A stretch of DNA of 28,199 bases, taken from the NCBI GenBank assembly GCA_937965895.1, contig CALCKS010000110.1, positions 1-28,199 on the forward strand. The letters run 5' to 3'. Below are positions 16,424 to 24,979 of the stretch, one piece after another (the first letter of the stretch is position 1; each line of letters opens with the position of its first letter). The stretch is from an uncultured Campylobacter sp. GTDB lineage: Bacteria > Campylobacterota > Campylobacteria > Campylobacterales > Campylobacteraceae. The translations under genes and the position numbers were made by a program. The notes below the pieces were generated by a model. That model did not search any database. It saw only the letters and a list, made by a program, of their open reading frames with translations, and had not been told where the DNA came from.

Positions 16424-16966
16424 TTAAAGCGTTACTTTCGCAAATAAAGCGGCGTCTATGCTCTTATCAAAAAGCCTAAACAGCGACAAAAGCTTGATAT
16501 CTAGCGCGCCGTCGGAGGAGCTTAGATAAAAGCTATTTTGCGCCTGCTCGTCAAAAAGCCACATATAGCTATCATCCTTGCCTTTGGCGATCTGCGAGCT
16601 TTTTTCCGCGCTTTTGCCGACGTAGAAAAATACATAGCCGTTTGGAAAAGCAAGGCTAAGCATATCTAAAAGAAGTGAGACTTCCTCTTTTGAGCCGATA
16701 TTTTCAAAAGATGGATAAAGCGCCTTTAGTGAGAAAAAAGGTAGCACGGGGCGAGCGTTTGTCGGTTTGTTGATATTTTTTAAAAAATACTCCTCAAACC
16801 ATCCGCGCTCGCTATCGGTTATCAGGATAAACGCGCGCCCTTCGAGTAAAAATTTAAGCTTCGAGGCGAGCAGGGGCGTCCACTCGGTGCGCCTCTCCTC
16901 CATCCAGCTCATCAGCGAGCCCTCCTCGCGGATCGCCTCGAGCGTCCATTTTATAAAATCGCTCAT
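16424..16966 (-). CDS. hobA: HobA, DnaA-binding replication initiation factor
   Basis: HobA binds DnaA domain I and promotes assembly of DnaA at oriC in Campylobacterota; it is a structural counterpart of DiaA. The 180-residue protein resembles H. pylori HP1230 as I recall it: an N-terminal amphipathic segment followed by WMEERRTEWT, the TDSERGWFEEYFLKNIN region, and a C-terminus of the form LLSLFRLFDKSIDAALFAKVTL, with HP1230 also ending in KVTL. The position between lysC and holB is the same as in H. pylori. The start overlaps the lysC stop as ATGA. The assignment rests on remembered similarity plus synteny. Confidence 0.88.
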   Translation of the reverse strand: MSDFIKWTLEAIREEGSLMSWMEERRTEWTPLLASKLKFLLEGRAFILITDSERGWFEEYFLKNINKPTNARPVLPFFSLKALYPSFENIGSKEEVSLLLDMLSLAFPNGYVFFYVGKSAEKSSQIAKGKDDSYMWLFDEQAQNSFYLSSSDGALDIKLLSLFRLFDKSIDAALFAKVTL

Positions 16967-18162
16967 TTATCGAGTTTATAAGCTTCATGTAGTGCGCGAA
17001 CCGCTAGCTCGCCGTATTTTTGATCGACGATCATCGAGATTTTTATCTCGCTAGTCGAGATCATTTGGATGTTTATACCCTCGTTTGCAAGCGTCTGGAA
17101 TGCTAGCGAAGCAACTCCCGTGTGGCTTTTCATGCCAACGCCAACGACCGAGACCTTGACTATCTCGTCGTTGTATAAAATTTCCCTCGACGCGCTTAGT
17201 TTATCCATGCACTCTTTTGCGATGTGAAGCTCGTTTTGCGGTACGGTAAAGCCTAAATTCGTCGTGCCGTCCTGGCCTACGTTTTGGATTATCATATCTA
17301 CGTTTATGTTTTTTTCTGCAAGCGCGGTGAAAATCTCTGCCGCAATACCCGGCTTATCGACCACGCCTCTTAAAGTTACTCTAGCTTGGTTTTTATCTAG
17401 CGCGATACCGCTTACTAGTACTGCTTCCATACTCTCTTCCTTTGTTATTAGTGTTCCTTCGTTGTGATTAAAGCTGCTTCTGGTGACTAAATTTACGTTT
17501 AGTTTTTTAGCTAGTTCGACCGAGCGGTTTTGCAGCACTTTTGCGCCTAGGCTCGCAAGCTCTAGCATCTCGTCGTAGCTGATTTTATCTAGCTTTTTGG
17601 CCTTTGGCTCTATGCGAGGATCGGTGGTATAAACTCCGTCTACGTCGGTATAAATCTCGCAAAGATCCGCATCTAGAGCGCCTGCTATCGCTACTGCGCT
17701 AAGGTCGCTACCGCCGCGTCCCAAAGTCGTCACGTCGCCCTTTTCGTCTATACCCTGAAAGCCCGCTACTACGATGATCTTGCCCGCCTTTAGCTCCTCT
17801 TTCATACGCTTAGTATCTATCGCCTCGATCCTAGCCTTAGTATGCATGCTATCTGTTATGATGCCCGCTAGCCTACCGCTTAGACCAACTGCGGGATAGC
17901 CTAAATTTATCAGCGCTATCGTTAAAAGCGCGCAGGTAACGCGCTCGCCGGAGCTAAGCAGCATATCCATCGCCACGCCGTCGGGAGCCTTCGTATAATG
18001 CTCGGCGTACTCCACCAGCTGATTAGTCACGCCGCTCATAGCCGAGACCACGACTACGACGTCCGCGCCGCTTTTTTTAGTTTCTATCACTCTTGCGGCG
18101 ACGTTTTCTATCCTCTCAAGCGTCCCAACGCTCGTGCCGCCGTATTTTTGGACGATTAACAT
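16963..18162 (-). CDS. lysC: Aspartate kinase
   Basis: First step of the lysine, threonine and methionine pathway, phosphorylating aspartate; it also leads to diaminopimelate for the cell wall. It has 399 residues, the usual length for the monofunctional enzyme. The kinase domain shows KYGGTSVG at 6-13, SSGERV and the GFQGIDEKGDVTTLGRGGSD segment. Two C-terminal ACT domains start near 265 (VTLRGVVDKPGIAAEIF and VSVVGVGMKSHTGVA), implying feedback control by an amino acid. The ATG shares one base with the rppH stop (TAATG), and its stop overlaps hobA. Confidence 0.97.
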   Translation of the reverse strand: MLIVQKYGGTSVGTLERIENVAARVIETKKSGADVVVVVSAMSGVTNQLVEYAEHYTKAPDGVAMDMLLSSGERVTCALLTIALINLGYPAVGLSGRLAGIITDSMHTKARIEAIDTKRMKEELKAGKIIVVAGFQGIDEKGDVTTLGRGGSDLSAVAIAGALDADLCEIYTDVDGVYTTDPRIEPKAKKLDKISYDEMLELASLGAKVLQNRSVELAKKLNVNLVTRSSFNHNEGTLITKEESMEAVLVSGIALDKNQARVTLRGVVDKPGIAAEIFTALAEKNINVDMIIQNVGQDGTTNLGFTVPQNELHIAKECMDKLSASREILYNDEIVKVSVVGVGMKSHTGVASLAFQTLANEGINIQMISTSEIKISMIVDQKYGELAVRALHEAYKLDK

Positions 18163-18629
18163 TAAATAAATCCTTTCTCTTTAAAGTAGCCGATAACCTT
18201 ACCATAAATCGGCTTTTTGAAGTGGTTTACGTCGCTCAAAACCTCGCTTGAGTTTATAAATCTATATTCGTCAAATTCGGGCTTTTTGGTGTTTATATTT
18301 ATCTTCGCGCTAGGTCTTAGCCGCACCAAAAAATACTTTTGCGTCTGCCCGTCAAAGTTATAAAATTTCCTACTGCTCGTACCCTCAGGGAAGTCGTAGC
18401 TAAGCCACTGCGGATACTCGCTAAGCACGTCCACGTCGTCCGTGCCTATCTCCTCTTTGAGCTCTCTTTTTAGCGCCTCGCGCGGCGTCTCGCCCTCGTC
18501 TATACCGCCCTGCGGGAACTGCCAGATACCAGTCATATCGCACCTTTGTGCGATAAATATCCTGCAATCAAACGGATAAGAGGGCGCAAGTATGACCGCC
18601 GCGACGTTTGGTCTATATTTTTTTTCCAT
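18162..18629 (-). CDS. rppH: RNA pyrophosphohydrolase (Nudix)
   Basis: Removes pyrophosphate from 5'-triphosphate RNA ends, which starts mRNA decay; older annotations call it a dinucleoside polyphosphate hydrolase (NudH). It has 155 residues. A complete Nudix box runs from G41 through E47 to the REL-EE-G core at 55-62. The flanking sequence YRPNVAAVIL near the start and GIWQFPQGG are typical RppH. GGA lies about eight bases before the ATG. It is the first gene of the nine-gene run ending with cmoA. Confidence 0.95.
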   Translation of the reverse strand: MEKKYRPNVAAVILAPSYPFDCRIFIAQRCDMTGIWQFPQGGIDEGETPREALKRELKEEIGTDDVDVLSEYPQWLSYDFPEGTSSRKFYNFDGQTQKYFLVRLRPSAKININTKKPEFDEYRFINSSEVLSDVNHFKKPIYGKVIGYFKEKGFI

Positions 18630-18657
18630 CTTTTTTTCCGAGAATTTTTAATTGTCG

Positions 18658-18663
18658 ATTTTA
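18658..18663 (-). promoter_or_regulatory. -10 box for the rppH-cmoA operon
   Basis: TAAAAT on the minus strand, preceded by GT, so the octamer GTTAAAAT fits the gnTAnAAT consensus. It lies 29 bases ahead of the rppH ATG, predicting a leader of about 22 bases. Confidence 0.5.
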
Positions 18664-18808
18664 ACGAAAAATAGTTAAGATATAGCTAAATATCGCTAGC
18701 TTAGCGGAAAAATTTGGCGCCCAGGCTTAAAATTTTTATTTAAATTTTTAAACTACGAATTTTACTTTTACGGCGTGACAAAATTTGCGAGTTTTTCTTC
18801 ATTTTCCA

Positions 18809-18840
18809 TCAAATTTGACCGCTTAGTTCGTCAAATTTGA
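18809..18840. terminator. Hairpin of paired TCAAATTTGAC units after an unknown gene
   Basis: TCAAATTTGAC at 18809-18819 pairs exactly with GTCAAATTTGA at 18830-18840 around a 10-base loop. It starts five bases beyond the stop of the minus-strand gene ending at 18846. No T run follows on the minus strand, so termination strength is uncertain. Confidence 0.5.
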
Positions 18841-18845
18841 GCCCT

Positions 18846-19610
18846 TTATTTTAGCTCTAGTATCGCCCTCACCTCTTCGTCTGTAAACAGGCTCGCGCTT
18901 TCGTGCTTTTTACGCTCAGACGCGGCTTTTGGCTCAGTGCGAGGCGGCAAATTTTGAGCAGACTCATTAAAATCAAATAGCGCAGCCTGTGCAGATGTGT
19001 CCAAAGCGGCCGTTTTTAGGGCTTCATTACAAGCGGATATTTTACTAGACGGTGCCGTTTGCGCAGCTCCGTCAAAAACAGGAGTTTCGCGCGGAGCGGC
19101 GGTTTGCGCGCTTTGGCTAGTTGGCGCAGTTTTGGTTATTTCGCTTAAAGCGCTGGTTTGCAAAATCGCCTCTTCCTTGCGGCTGCCGTCTTGATACGGC
19201 GTAGCATTCTGTATTTCTTGCAAATTTTGCTCCTGCACGGAAGCGATTTTTTGCTCACTCTTAGCCATCAAATTTGGCGCAAATTTAGAGTCGTCAATCG
19301 CCTGGCGCGCATTTTCAAATTTAACGTTTTCATCAAATTTTACCGCCGCAGTTTCGCCGCTCTCGTCAAATTTATCGTCCTGCAAAAACAAAGATCCGTC
19401 AGGTAAAAGCTCGTCCCGCTCGTACTGGCGCGCAAAGAGCTCGCTTACGTTGATAGCCTCAGAGTTATTGTCGCTTTCTCCGCTCGGCGCCTCCTTGACG
19501 CTTTGGCCCAGCTCCTCGATACCAGTTATACGAAGGCTTGGCATCACGGCCTTGAAGCTTTGCAAAATTGGCAAAAAAGAGCCGTCGAATCCATCTAAAA
19601 TCACTCGCAT
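18846..19610 (-). CDS. Unrecognised acidic, low-complexity protein
   Basis: 254 residues with no signal peptide or membrane helix. I recognise no family. The first 35 or so residues (MRVILDGFDGSFLPILQSFK and onward) look folded. From about 45 to 235 the chain is rich in Ala, Ser, Thr, Gln, Glu and Asp, with short echoes such as SAQTAA, AAQTAP and SAQAAL, and a KFD/KFE/KFA stretch around 80-115 encoded by AAATTT-rich DNA. The last 15 residues (LFTDEEVRAILELK) look like a conserved amphipathic helix. The layout suggests two short binding ends joined by a disordered linker. AAGG lies nine bases before the ATG. It begins 40 bases after the PepSY gene and is probably cotranscribed. Confidence 0.7.
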   Translation of the reverse strand: MRVILDGFDGSFLPILQSFKAVMPSLRITGIEELGQSVKEAPSGESDNNSEAINVSELFARQYERDELLPDGSLFLQDDKFDESGETAAVKFDENVKFENARQAIDDSKFAPNLMAKSEQKIASVQEQNLQEIQNATPYQDGSRKEEAILQTSALSEITKTAPTSQSAQTAAPRETPVFDGAAQTAPSSKISACNEALKTAALDTSAQAALFDFNESAQNLPPRTEPKAASERKKHESASLFTDEEVRAILELK

Positions 19611-19650
19611 ATTTAGCCTTTTTCAGTTTTTTGGAGCGATTTTATCAAAT

Positions 19651-20787
19651 TTATCTTTTGAGCCGTTTTAAGCTCATCCAAAAACCGCTTATAACGAAAA
19701 ACAGAACCGACGCCGAAGCTAAACAAAATATAAATTTACCGACCTCGCCCAAAAAATATCCCGAATGCAAGCTTAAAACCGCTTTATGAATCGCAAAAGG
19801 CCTAGGCATCGAGCTTTTAGCGTCGTCAAACCTCGCATGCCTGGTGATTTGCCCCTTAGCGGCGTTTATCGTCATCGTATTTACCTTATCGTCCTCTTCC
19901 AACCCTTTGTCAAAGTAAAATATCATAAAATTTTCGCCGTCTTCTTGCGTGATGACGTTAAAAAGCTCGTAATCCTCTCTATCTCGTTTAAAAATATCTA
20001 TCGCAGTTTGTAAATTGGCTATCTTAGCCTCGTCCTCCAGCGAAAATCCCCTCACTTGCGTAAAGCTCTTTTTTCTAAAAATTTCCTTTTCGCCAAGCGC
20101 GTTATTTACGAGCTTTGCCGCCCAGTCGTACGACCAGTAAAGCCCCGTAACGCTCATAAAAGCCAAAAATAAACAAAGATAAACGCCGGCAAATCCGTGC
20201 AAGCTGTATAAAAACGCATAGCCTTTGGCCTTGATTTTTAAAGTAAACGCGCGAATAAATTTAGTTTTAAAACTAGGATAATAGATTATCAAGCCAGATA
20301 TAACCAAGATAACCAAGGCGATAGAGCAAACCGCAACGATATGCTTGCCTATAAGCCGTAGCGTCTCGTTTTTGCTTAGCCCAAGGCCTAAGTTAGTATG
20401 TAAATTTAACATTAGTCCGATAAATTTATCGCCGAAATTTTCGCCCGTTATCTCGCCCGTGTATTGATTTACGAAATACGACTTAAACTCGCCTTTAGCA
20501 TTCGTGCCGGATATGCCTAGAGCGTGGTTTACGTCCGAGTTTATCTTGTAGTAGCTAAGCGTAAAATTTGGTTCCTTAGCTTTAAAAATATCTAAAATTT
20601 CTCTCGTAGTAAGCTCTTTTTCGCCTCGCTTGACGAAGGTTTTTTGCGAGTTTGCAAGGTCAATAATCTCGTCGTGATAGGATATGACTGCGCCGCTAAG
20701 AGCGACGATAAGCAGCGGCAAAACACAGGCTAGGCTTAAAATCAAATGGACGTTAAACCAAAATTTCTTTTTCTTTAAAAACGGCAT
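19651..20787 (-). CDS. PepSY-associated membrane protein, possible iron reductase
   Basis: An inner-membrane protein of 378 residues with four clear helices at about 12-36, 148-171, 193-217 and 348-370, and two periplasmic domains between helices 1-2 and 3-4. This is the PepSY-TM (PiuB-like) layout, found beside TonB-dependent receptors; FpvG of Pseudomonas, a member, takes part in reducing siderophore iron. Histidines in or near the helices (H14, H130, H149, H197 and two in IHKAVLSLHSGYF before helix 4) could bind haem. It starts 87 bases after the receptor gene on the same strand, with AAGGAG six bases ahead of the ATG. The context argues for release of iron after uptake; this is an inference. 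Confidence 0.85.
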   Translation of the reverse strand: MPFLKKKKFWFNVHLILSLACVLPLLIVALSGAVISYHDEIIDLANSQKTFVKRGEKELTTREILDIFKAKEPNFTLSYYKINSDVNHALGISGTNAKGEFKSYFVNQYTGEITGENFGDKFIGLMLNLHTNLGLGLSKNETLRLIGKHIVAVCSIALVILVISGLIIYYPSFKTKFIRAFTLKIKAKGYAFLYSLHGFAGVYLCLFLAFMSVTGLYWSYDWAAKLVNNALGEKEIFRKKSFTQVRGFSLEDEAKIANLQTAIDIFKRDREDYELFNVITQEDGENFMIFYFDKGLEEDDKVNTMTINAAKGQITRHARFDDAKSSMPRPFAIHKAVLSLHSGYFLGEVGKFIFCLASASVLFFVISGFWMSLKRLKR

Positions 20788-20874
20788 CTTTCTCCTTAAA
20801 TTTAAACTCGAATTTTAAAAACCGGTAGCAGGACGGCGATCGCTACGCACCGCCCCGCTTAAATACGGCTAAAT

Positions 20875-22836
20875 TTAAAAATTTACGTTAAATCCGAGTC
20901 TATATTTAATCCCGTCAGCGATTAAAATTTCGTAGCGTCCGGATTTTGTCGTTACGTATTCGTTAAAGATATTATAAACGCTAAAATTTACGCTTGCGTT
21001 TTTAGTTAACTTGTAGCTTGCGCCCGCGTCAAATAGCGTATAATCCTTTATCTCCTCGTCTCCGGGCAGGCCGTAAACGGCTCTAGTTTTGCCTAGATAG
21101 TTCATCTGCGTCCAGAAATTTAGATCAGGCGTCATATCGTAATCAAGCCCTATTTTTACGGTATGTACGGGTAGATTGTTTAAAGATTTACCCTCGTACG
21201 CGCCCGATTTTTGCTTTGATTTAGTATAAACGTAGCTTGAGTGTAGGGCTAAATTTGATAGTATCTGCCAGTCTGAGGCGAGCTCGACGCCCTTTACTTC
21301 GGCTTTGCCGATATTTACGCTCTCCCAGATGCCGCGCCTATAGGTCTTGCCGTTATGCACGCAAGGAACGCCCGGGCGTGCGACGCAAACCGGCTTAGTG
21401 CCTAGACCGTCTTTTATCCGCGTATAAAACGCCATCGCCGAGACGTTAAGGCTCTCGTCCCCGTACGCGACGCCGGCTTCGTAGTTTAGGCTGGATTCGG
21501 GTTTTAGGTCGCTTTTACCCAGCTGCGCTCCCATACCGCCGGCAAAAGGCAGAGCAAGCCCGTCGGTTCGCATCTTGATATCTGGCGTCGAGTAGCCTGC
21601 CGATACTCCGCCTTTTAGCGATAAATTTTCGCTTAGATGATACACGGCATATCCGCGCGGAGATACGTGTCCGCCGTAGTCTTTGTCGTGATTGTATCTT
21701 AGGCCGGCAGTTAGCGTGAGCGCGTCGGTTACGTCAAAATCGTCCTCGCCGTATAGCGAAAAATCATACCTTTTGACGTTTGCGGCGTCGGCCGTCGTTG
21801 CCTTTTCGTTTAGCCTTTCTCTTCTGTATTCAGCCCCAAGGCTTAGCGTGTTATTATCAAAAAAATACGTTCCCTTGGTATTTAGCGTCGTCGTTTTTAA
21901 CGTGAGGTCTTGCTGACCGCTTTCTTTCATATTATCGTGCATTAAAAAGCTTTCAAGCAGCAGTTTATCGTATTTGCCCGTATGCGAGAGCGAGGCGGTA
22001 TATCCGCTCATCTTCTCAAAAGCCACGCTCGTGTTATCGCCGGTAGCCCTTCTTAGCGTCTTGCCTTCGGTGCGCTCGTATTTATTTACTACGCGGCGTA
22101 GATCCAGCGCTATTTCGTCGTTTTCGGTGGCGTTATACATGATTTTCGCGCCGAAATTTACGTCTTCGTTTTTGCGGTTCGTAAAGACTCGCTCGTCTTC
22201 GAATTTATGAAAATATCGCCCGTAAAGCGCGATACCTAGCACGTCCGGGATCACTGCGCCGTTTACGTAAAAGCCGGTTTGATAGTCGTCGTTTATCCCG
22301 CTTTTTCCCGCAAGCGTGTAGTAGCCGTTTACGTTTCCGCTAAATTCGTTTGAAAAACCCTTGGTGATGATGTTTATGACGCCTCCCATCGCATCCGAGC
22401 CGTATAGCGAGCTCATCGGCCCTCGCACGATTTCGATACGCTCGATCGTGTTTGCCGGCGGAAGGAAATTTTGGGTGCTACCGACCGCGCGAAGCCCTCT
22501 ATACGCGCTATCGCTGGTCGCAGGGCGACCGTCTATTAAAATTTTAGTGTATTTTTGACCAAGCCCTCTCATCGTGATACCGCGTCTGCTAGCCGCCCCC
22601 AGCGTCGCGCCGAACACGCCCGGAGCGTCTTTTACGACGCTTTCTATATCTTGATGGTTGCGCCTGGCTATCTCTTTTTGTGAGATTACCGAAACGGAGG
22701 CGGGCGCGTCTTTGATATTTTGTTCAAAACCCGTCGCGCTAGTTACGGTAACTTCGTTTAGTTTTACTTCATCGGCCGCCTGCGCGCAAGATAGCGCCAA
22801 GCAAGCTAGCATAGAAATTTTAGGCATACTTTTCAT
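20875..22836 (-). CDS. TonB-dependent outer-membrane receptor (CirA/FepA-like)
   Basis: An outer-membrane active transporter of 653 residues, probably for a ferric siderophore. The signal peptide ends near AQAA, followed by a TonB-box-like EVTVTSA and then the plug domain with APASVSVISQKEI, LIDGRP and RIEIVRGPMSSLYGSDAMGG, all standard. The rest is a 22-strand barrel with alternating aromatic residues, ending in YRLGFNVNF with a terminal Phe. A two-cysteine loop (CVARPGVPC) lies in the barrel. The frame opens at TTG 22842, but the ATG at 22836 is chosen because AAGGAG lies seven bases ahead of it and almost touches the TTG. Expression is probably Fur-controlled (box at 22882-22894), with the divergent AraC regulator as likely activator. 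Confidence 0.93.
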   Translation of the reverse strand: MKSMPKISMLACLALSCAQAADEVKLNEVTVTSATGFEQNIKDAPASVSVISQKEIARRNHQDIESVVKDAPGVFGATLGAASRRGITMRGLGQKYTKILIDGRPATSDSAYRGLRAVGSTQNFLPPANTIERIEIVRGPMSSLYGSDAMGGVINIITKGFSNEFSGNVNGYYTLAGKSGINDDYQTGFYVNGAVIPDVLGIALYGRYFHKFEDERVFTNRKNEDVNFGAKIMYNATENDEIALDLRRVVNKYERTEGKTLRRATGDNTSVAFEKMSGYTASLSHTGKYDKLLLESFLMHDNMKESGQQDLTLKTTTLNTKGTYFFDNNTLSLGAEYRRERLNEKATTADAANVKRYDFSLYGEDDFDVTDALTLTAGLRYNHDKDYGGHVSPRGYAVYHLSENLSLKGGVSAGYSTPDIKMRTDGLALPFAGGMGAQLGKSDLKPESSLNYEAGVAYGDESLNVSAMAFYTRIKDGLGTKPVCVARPGVPCVHNGKTYRRGIWESVNIGKAEVKGVELASDWQILSNLALHSSYVYTKSKQKSGAYEGKSLNNLPVHTVKIGLDYDMTPDLNFWTQMNYLGKTRAVYGLPGDEEIKDYTLFDAGASYKLTKNASVNFSVYNIFNEYVTTKSGRYEILIADGIKYRLGFNVNF

Positions 22837-22866
22837 CTTCAAACTCCTTATTTAAATTTAAACCCT

Positions 22867-22872
22867 ATTTTA
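22867..22872 (-). promoter_or_regulatory. -10 box for the TonB-dependent receptor
   Basis: TAAAAT on the minus strand, just downstream of the Fur-like box and about 12 bases before a predicted start near 22860. AAGGAG follows at 22849-22844. Confidence 0.5.
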
Positions 22873-22873
22873 C

Positions 22874-22879
22874 TATAAT
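22874..22879 (+). promoter_or_regulatory. -10 box for the divergent AraC gene
   Basis: A perfect TATAAT on the plus strand, predicting a start near 22886 inside the Fur-like box and a leader of about 64 bases. Confidence 0.45.
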
Positions 22880-22881
22880 CA

Positions 22882-22894
22882 GATAATTATTATC
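22882..22894. promoter_or_regulatory. Putative Fur box between divergent iron genes
   Basis: GATAATTATTATC is a 6-1-6 perfect palindrome matching the core of the Fur consensus, in an AT-rich flank. It sits between and overlaps the -10 regions of the receptor gene and the AraC gene, so iron-loaded Fur could block both. Confidence 0.65.
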
Positions 22895-22949
22895 AATACT
22901 TAGGCAAACGGTAGAGGGATTTTTATCAACGCTAAAAGGATAAAAGCAA

Positions 22950-23900
22950 ATGAAAGTCGAATTTAAAGATATTTTACGAGCAAACGAACAAGAAATCGCG
23001 CAAAATTCGGCGCGCTACGGACAAAGCGCGTGGCAAGAGCAAGATAGAAAATGCAAGGTCGAGTTTTTTAAAGGCGCAAGCGGAGCAAGCTACTGCAGGA
23101 GCGAAATAATCTGCAACAAAAGCGTAAAAAGACGGCTTGAAAGGAGCACTGGCTACTGCTTTTTGCTCTTTAACGACGCAAGAGGGGACGCCGGGCTTAA
23201 GGCGGGCAAAAAAACTTTTTGCCTAAAGGCCGGAGAGTTTTGGACGGGACGCGTAGACAGTGGATTTGAGGGCTTTTGCGAGTATCAAAGCAGCAGCTAC
23301 GCGGGGCGATGCATCGTGCTAAAAAACGAGTTAGCCGGCGAGTTAGCGGCATTTAAAAATCTAGGCGAAGAAAACGAAATCTGCATCCAAACGGCTAAGA
23401 TAAATTTAGCCCAAAGCCTGATTTTGCGGGAGCTCTTAGCCGCGAGCGAGTTTGATGGTAAGATGCGCGAAATATTTATGGAAGCTAAAATTTTAGAGTT
23501 AATCTACAAAAGCCTAGGCGCGCCCAAAACGTCCGAAGCCGATGAAAAAAAGCGCGATTTTAGCGACGAATACGTAAAAATTTTAAACAAAGCGAGGCAA
23601 ATTCTACTAAGCGACGTCCAAAATCCGCCCAGCATAAAAGAGCTAGCCAGAGCGTGCGCGACGAATGAATTTAAACTAAAAACGGGCTTTAAAAGCTACT
23701 TTGGCGATACGATCTACGGGCTGCTAGCGACCGAGCGGCTAAACGCGGCAAAAAAACTTTTAGAGCGCGGAGACGTCTGCGTGAGCAAAGCTGCAAAAAT
23801 CGTCGGATACGCCAGCGCTCCGCACTTTGCAAAGATTTTTAGAGAAAAATTCGGCGTTTTACCGACGCAAATTTTAAAACAAAAGAAATTTTATACGTAA
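22950..23900 (+). CDS. AraC family transcriptional regulator (PchR-like context)
   Basis: A 316-residue DNA-binding activator. The C-terminal 90 residues (about 225-312) hold the two helix-turn-helix units: SIKELARACATNEFKLKTGF and then SKAAKIVGYASAPHFAKIFR, followed by KFGVLPTQ, the classic AraC end. The N-terminal 200 residues form the ligand-sensing part with no recognised motif. Divergence from a TonB-dependent receptor with a shared Fur box is the arrangement of siderophore-responsive regulators such as PchR, so it probably senses the imported ferric siderophore and activates the receptor. AAAGGATAA lies just ahead of the ATG. The ligand is unknown. Confidence 0.9.
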   Translation: MKVEFKDILRANEQEIAQNSARYGQSAWQEQDRKCKVEFFKGASGASYCRSEIICNKSVKRRLERSTGYCFLLFNDARGDAGLKAGKKTFCLKAGEFWTGRVDSGFEGFCEYQSSSYAGRCIVLKNELAGELAAFKNLGEENEICIQTAKINLAQSLILRELLAASEFDGKMREIFMEAKILELIYKSLGAPKTSEADEKKRDFSDEYVKILNKARQILLSDVQNPPSIKELARACATNEFKLKTGFKSYFGDTIYGLLATERLNAAKKLLERGDVCVSKAAKIVGYASAPHFAKIFREKFGVLPTQILKQKKFYT

Positions 23901-24175
23901 ATTTAACGCTCTTGTAAGGCTTTGCGGACAACAAAGCTAAGGGCAAATTTAAAGGCAATCATCACAATAAACCGCGTAAATTCGACAAGTAATAAAATAT
24001 TTTAAGGCTCAATAAAACTTAAACAGATTCTATCTTATCGATTTTAATACAATTATGATAGAGTTCTTTTGCAACAAAATAGCAAATTTAGCAAATATAA
24101 AATACGTTTAAATTTTTGATAAATTGCAGAGCAACCAAATGACAAAAATTATAAAATTTACGCGGCTTAGCGCTC
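23901..24175. other. AT-rich convergent gap, 275 bases
   Basis: Between the 3' ends of the AraC gene and the secreted-protein gene. It is clearly richer in A and T than the rest of the window, and no frame or hairpin stands out. It may be remnant DNA from an insertion. Confidence 0.5.
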
Positions 24176-24979
24176 CTATTGTTTGATTAAAAACTTCTCT
24201 CCGTCAAATTTAAAGCTTTCATATTGGCTAGTAAGCTTGCCGTCCGGGTATTTGTCTGCGTAAACGGCCTTTAGCACCTTTAAAACGCCGTTTTTGTAGA
24301 CGATAACTTTATCGTTATACCATTTTTCTTGGATGTCGTCAGTACCGTTTACGACTGAAAAATAATCAAAACCTACTCCGTAATAAGATTTGATACTGCC
24401 GTCGTCATAAACAAAAATTTTAGCTTGTTTTATACCATCCGTTTCAATGCGAAATGCTTTAACGACGCCTTCGGCTAGTTTGGCAGAAGCAGTAGCAAGA
24501 CTATAGACTAAATATAAACCATCCTTGACTTTGTAGATTTTATTCGCATAAGGTGCGCCTAGACTAAACCAGCTTAAACATTCGCACTCGCCTCCCCTAT
24601 CGCACTCTTTCATATACTCGTCAAAAAAATCCGCAACGTAGTTACGCTTTCCATCTGCAAACTGATAGATATTATAAAAAGATGCCATACTTCCGCCGCC
24701 GGTAAATACCGAATATGCGCGAAATTTACCGTCATCAGATACCGCAATATGCGGTTTTTCACCTTTAGCATTTTGCAAAAATTTAAGCGCATAATCTCCG
24801 CCTAATTTTAAAAACTCGGTCATTTTAGCTCTTACGAGCATCCCATTTTCGCACGAACCGCTCCACCTCCAATCCAACCCCAAAAGCCCATTAAGCTCCT
24901 TACCCAATCTTTCCCGTTCTTCACCAAAAAGCAGACTTAAAATACAAAACAATATAAATAAAAATTTCATCTTTTTCAT
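24176..24979 (-). CDS. Unrecognised secreted protein
   Basis: 267 residues with an N-terminal signal peptide (MKKMKFLFILFCILSLLFG), probably cleaved before EERER. There is no lipobox cysteine at the expected place. The mature part has mixed beta-like segments with several aromatic residues (LDWRWSGSC, FRAYSVFTGGG, YGVGFDYFSVV) and an ECDRGGECEC cluster. Together with C43 (SGSCENG) this gives four cysteines. I do not recognise a family. The base composition is richer in A and T than its neighbours, suggesting recent acquisition. Ribosome-site evidence is weak for both the ATG at 24979 and the one at 24970; the first is kept. It stands alone, convergent with the AraC gene and divergent from hemW. 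Confidence 0.7.
   Translation of the reverse strand: MKKMKFLFILFCILSLLFGEERERLGKELNGLLGLDWRWSGSCENGMLVRAKMTEFLKLGGDYALKFLQNAKGEKPHIAVSDDGKFRAYSVFTGGGSMASFYNIYQFADGKRNYVADFFDEYMKECDRGGECECLSWFSLGAPYANKIYKVKDGLYLVYSLATASAKLAEGVVKAFRIETDGIKQAKIFVYDDGSIKSYYGVGFDYFSVVNGTDDIQEKWYNDKVIVYKNGVLKVLKAVYADKYPDGKLTSQYESFKFDGEKFLIKQ

Noticed and set aside
18613..18635. Runs of eight T and seven T at the rppH start as a phase-variation switch
   Set aside because: The tracts are short A/T runs, not the long G/C tracts typical of Campylobacter phase variation, and the frame is intact in an essential-type operon.
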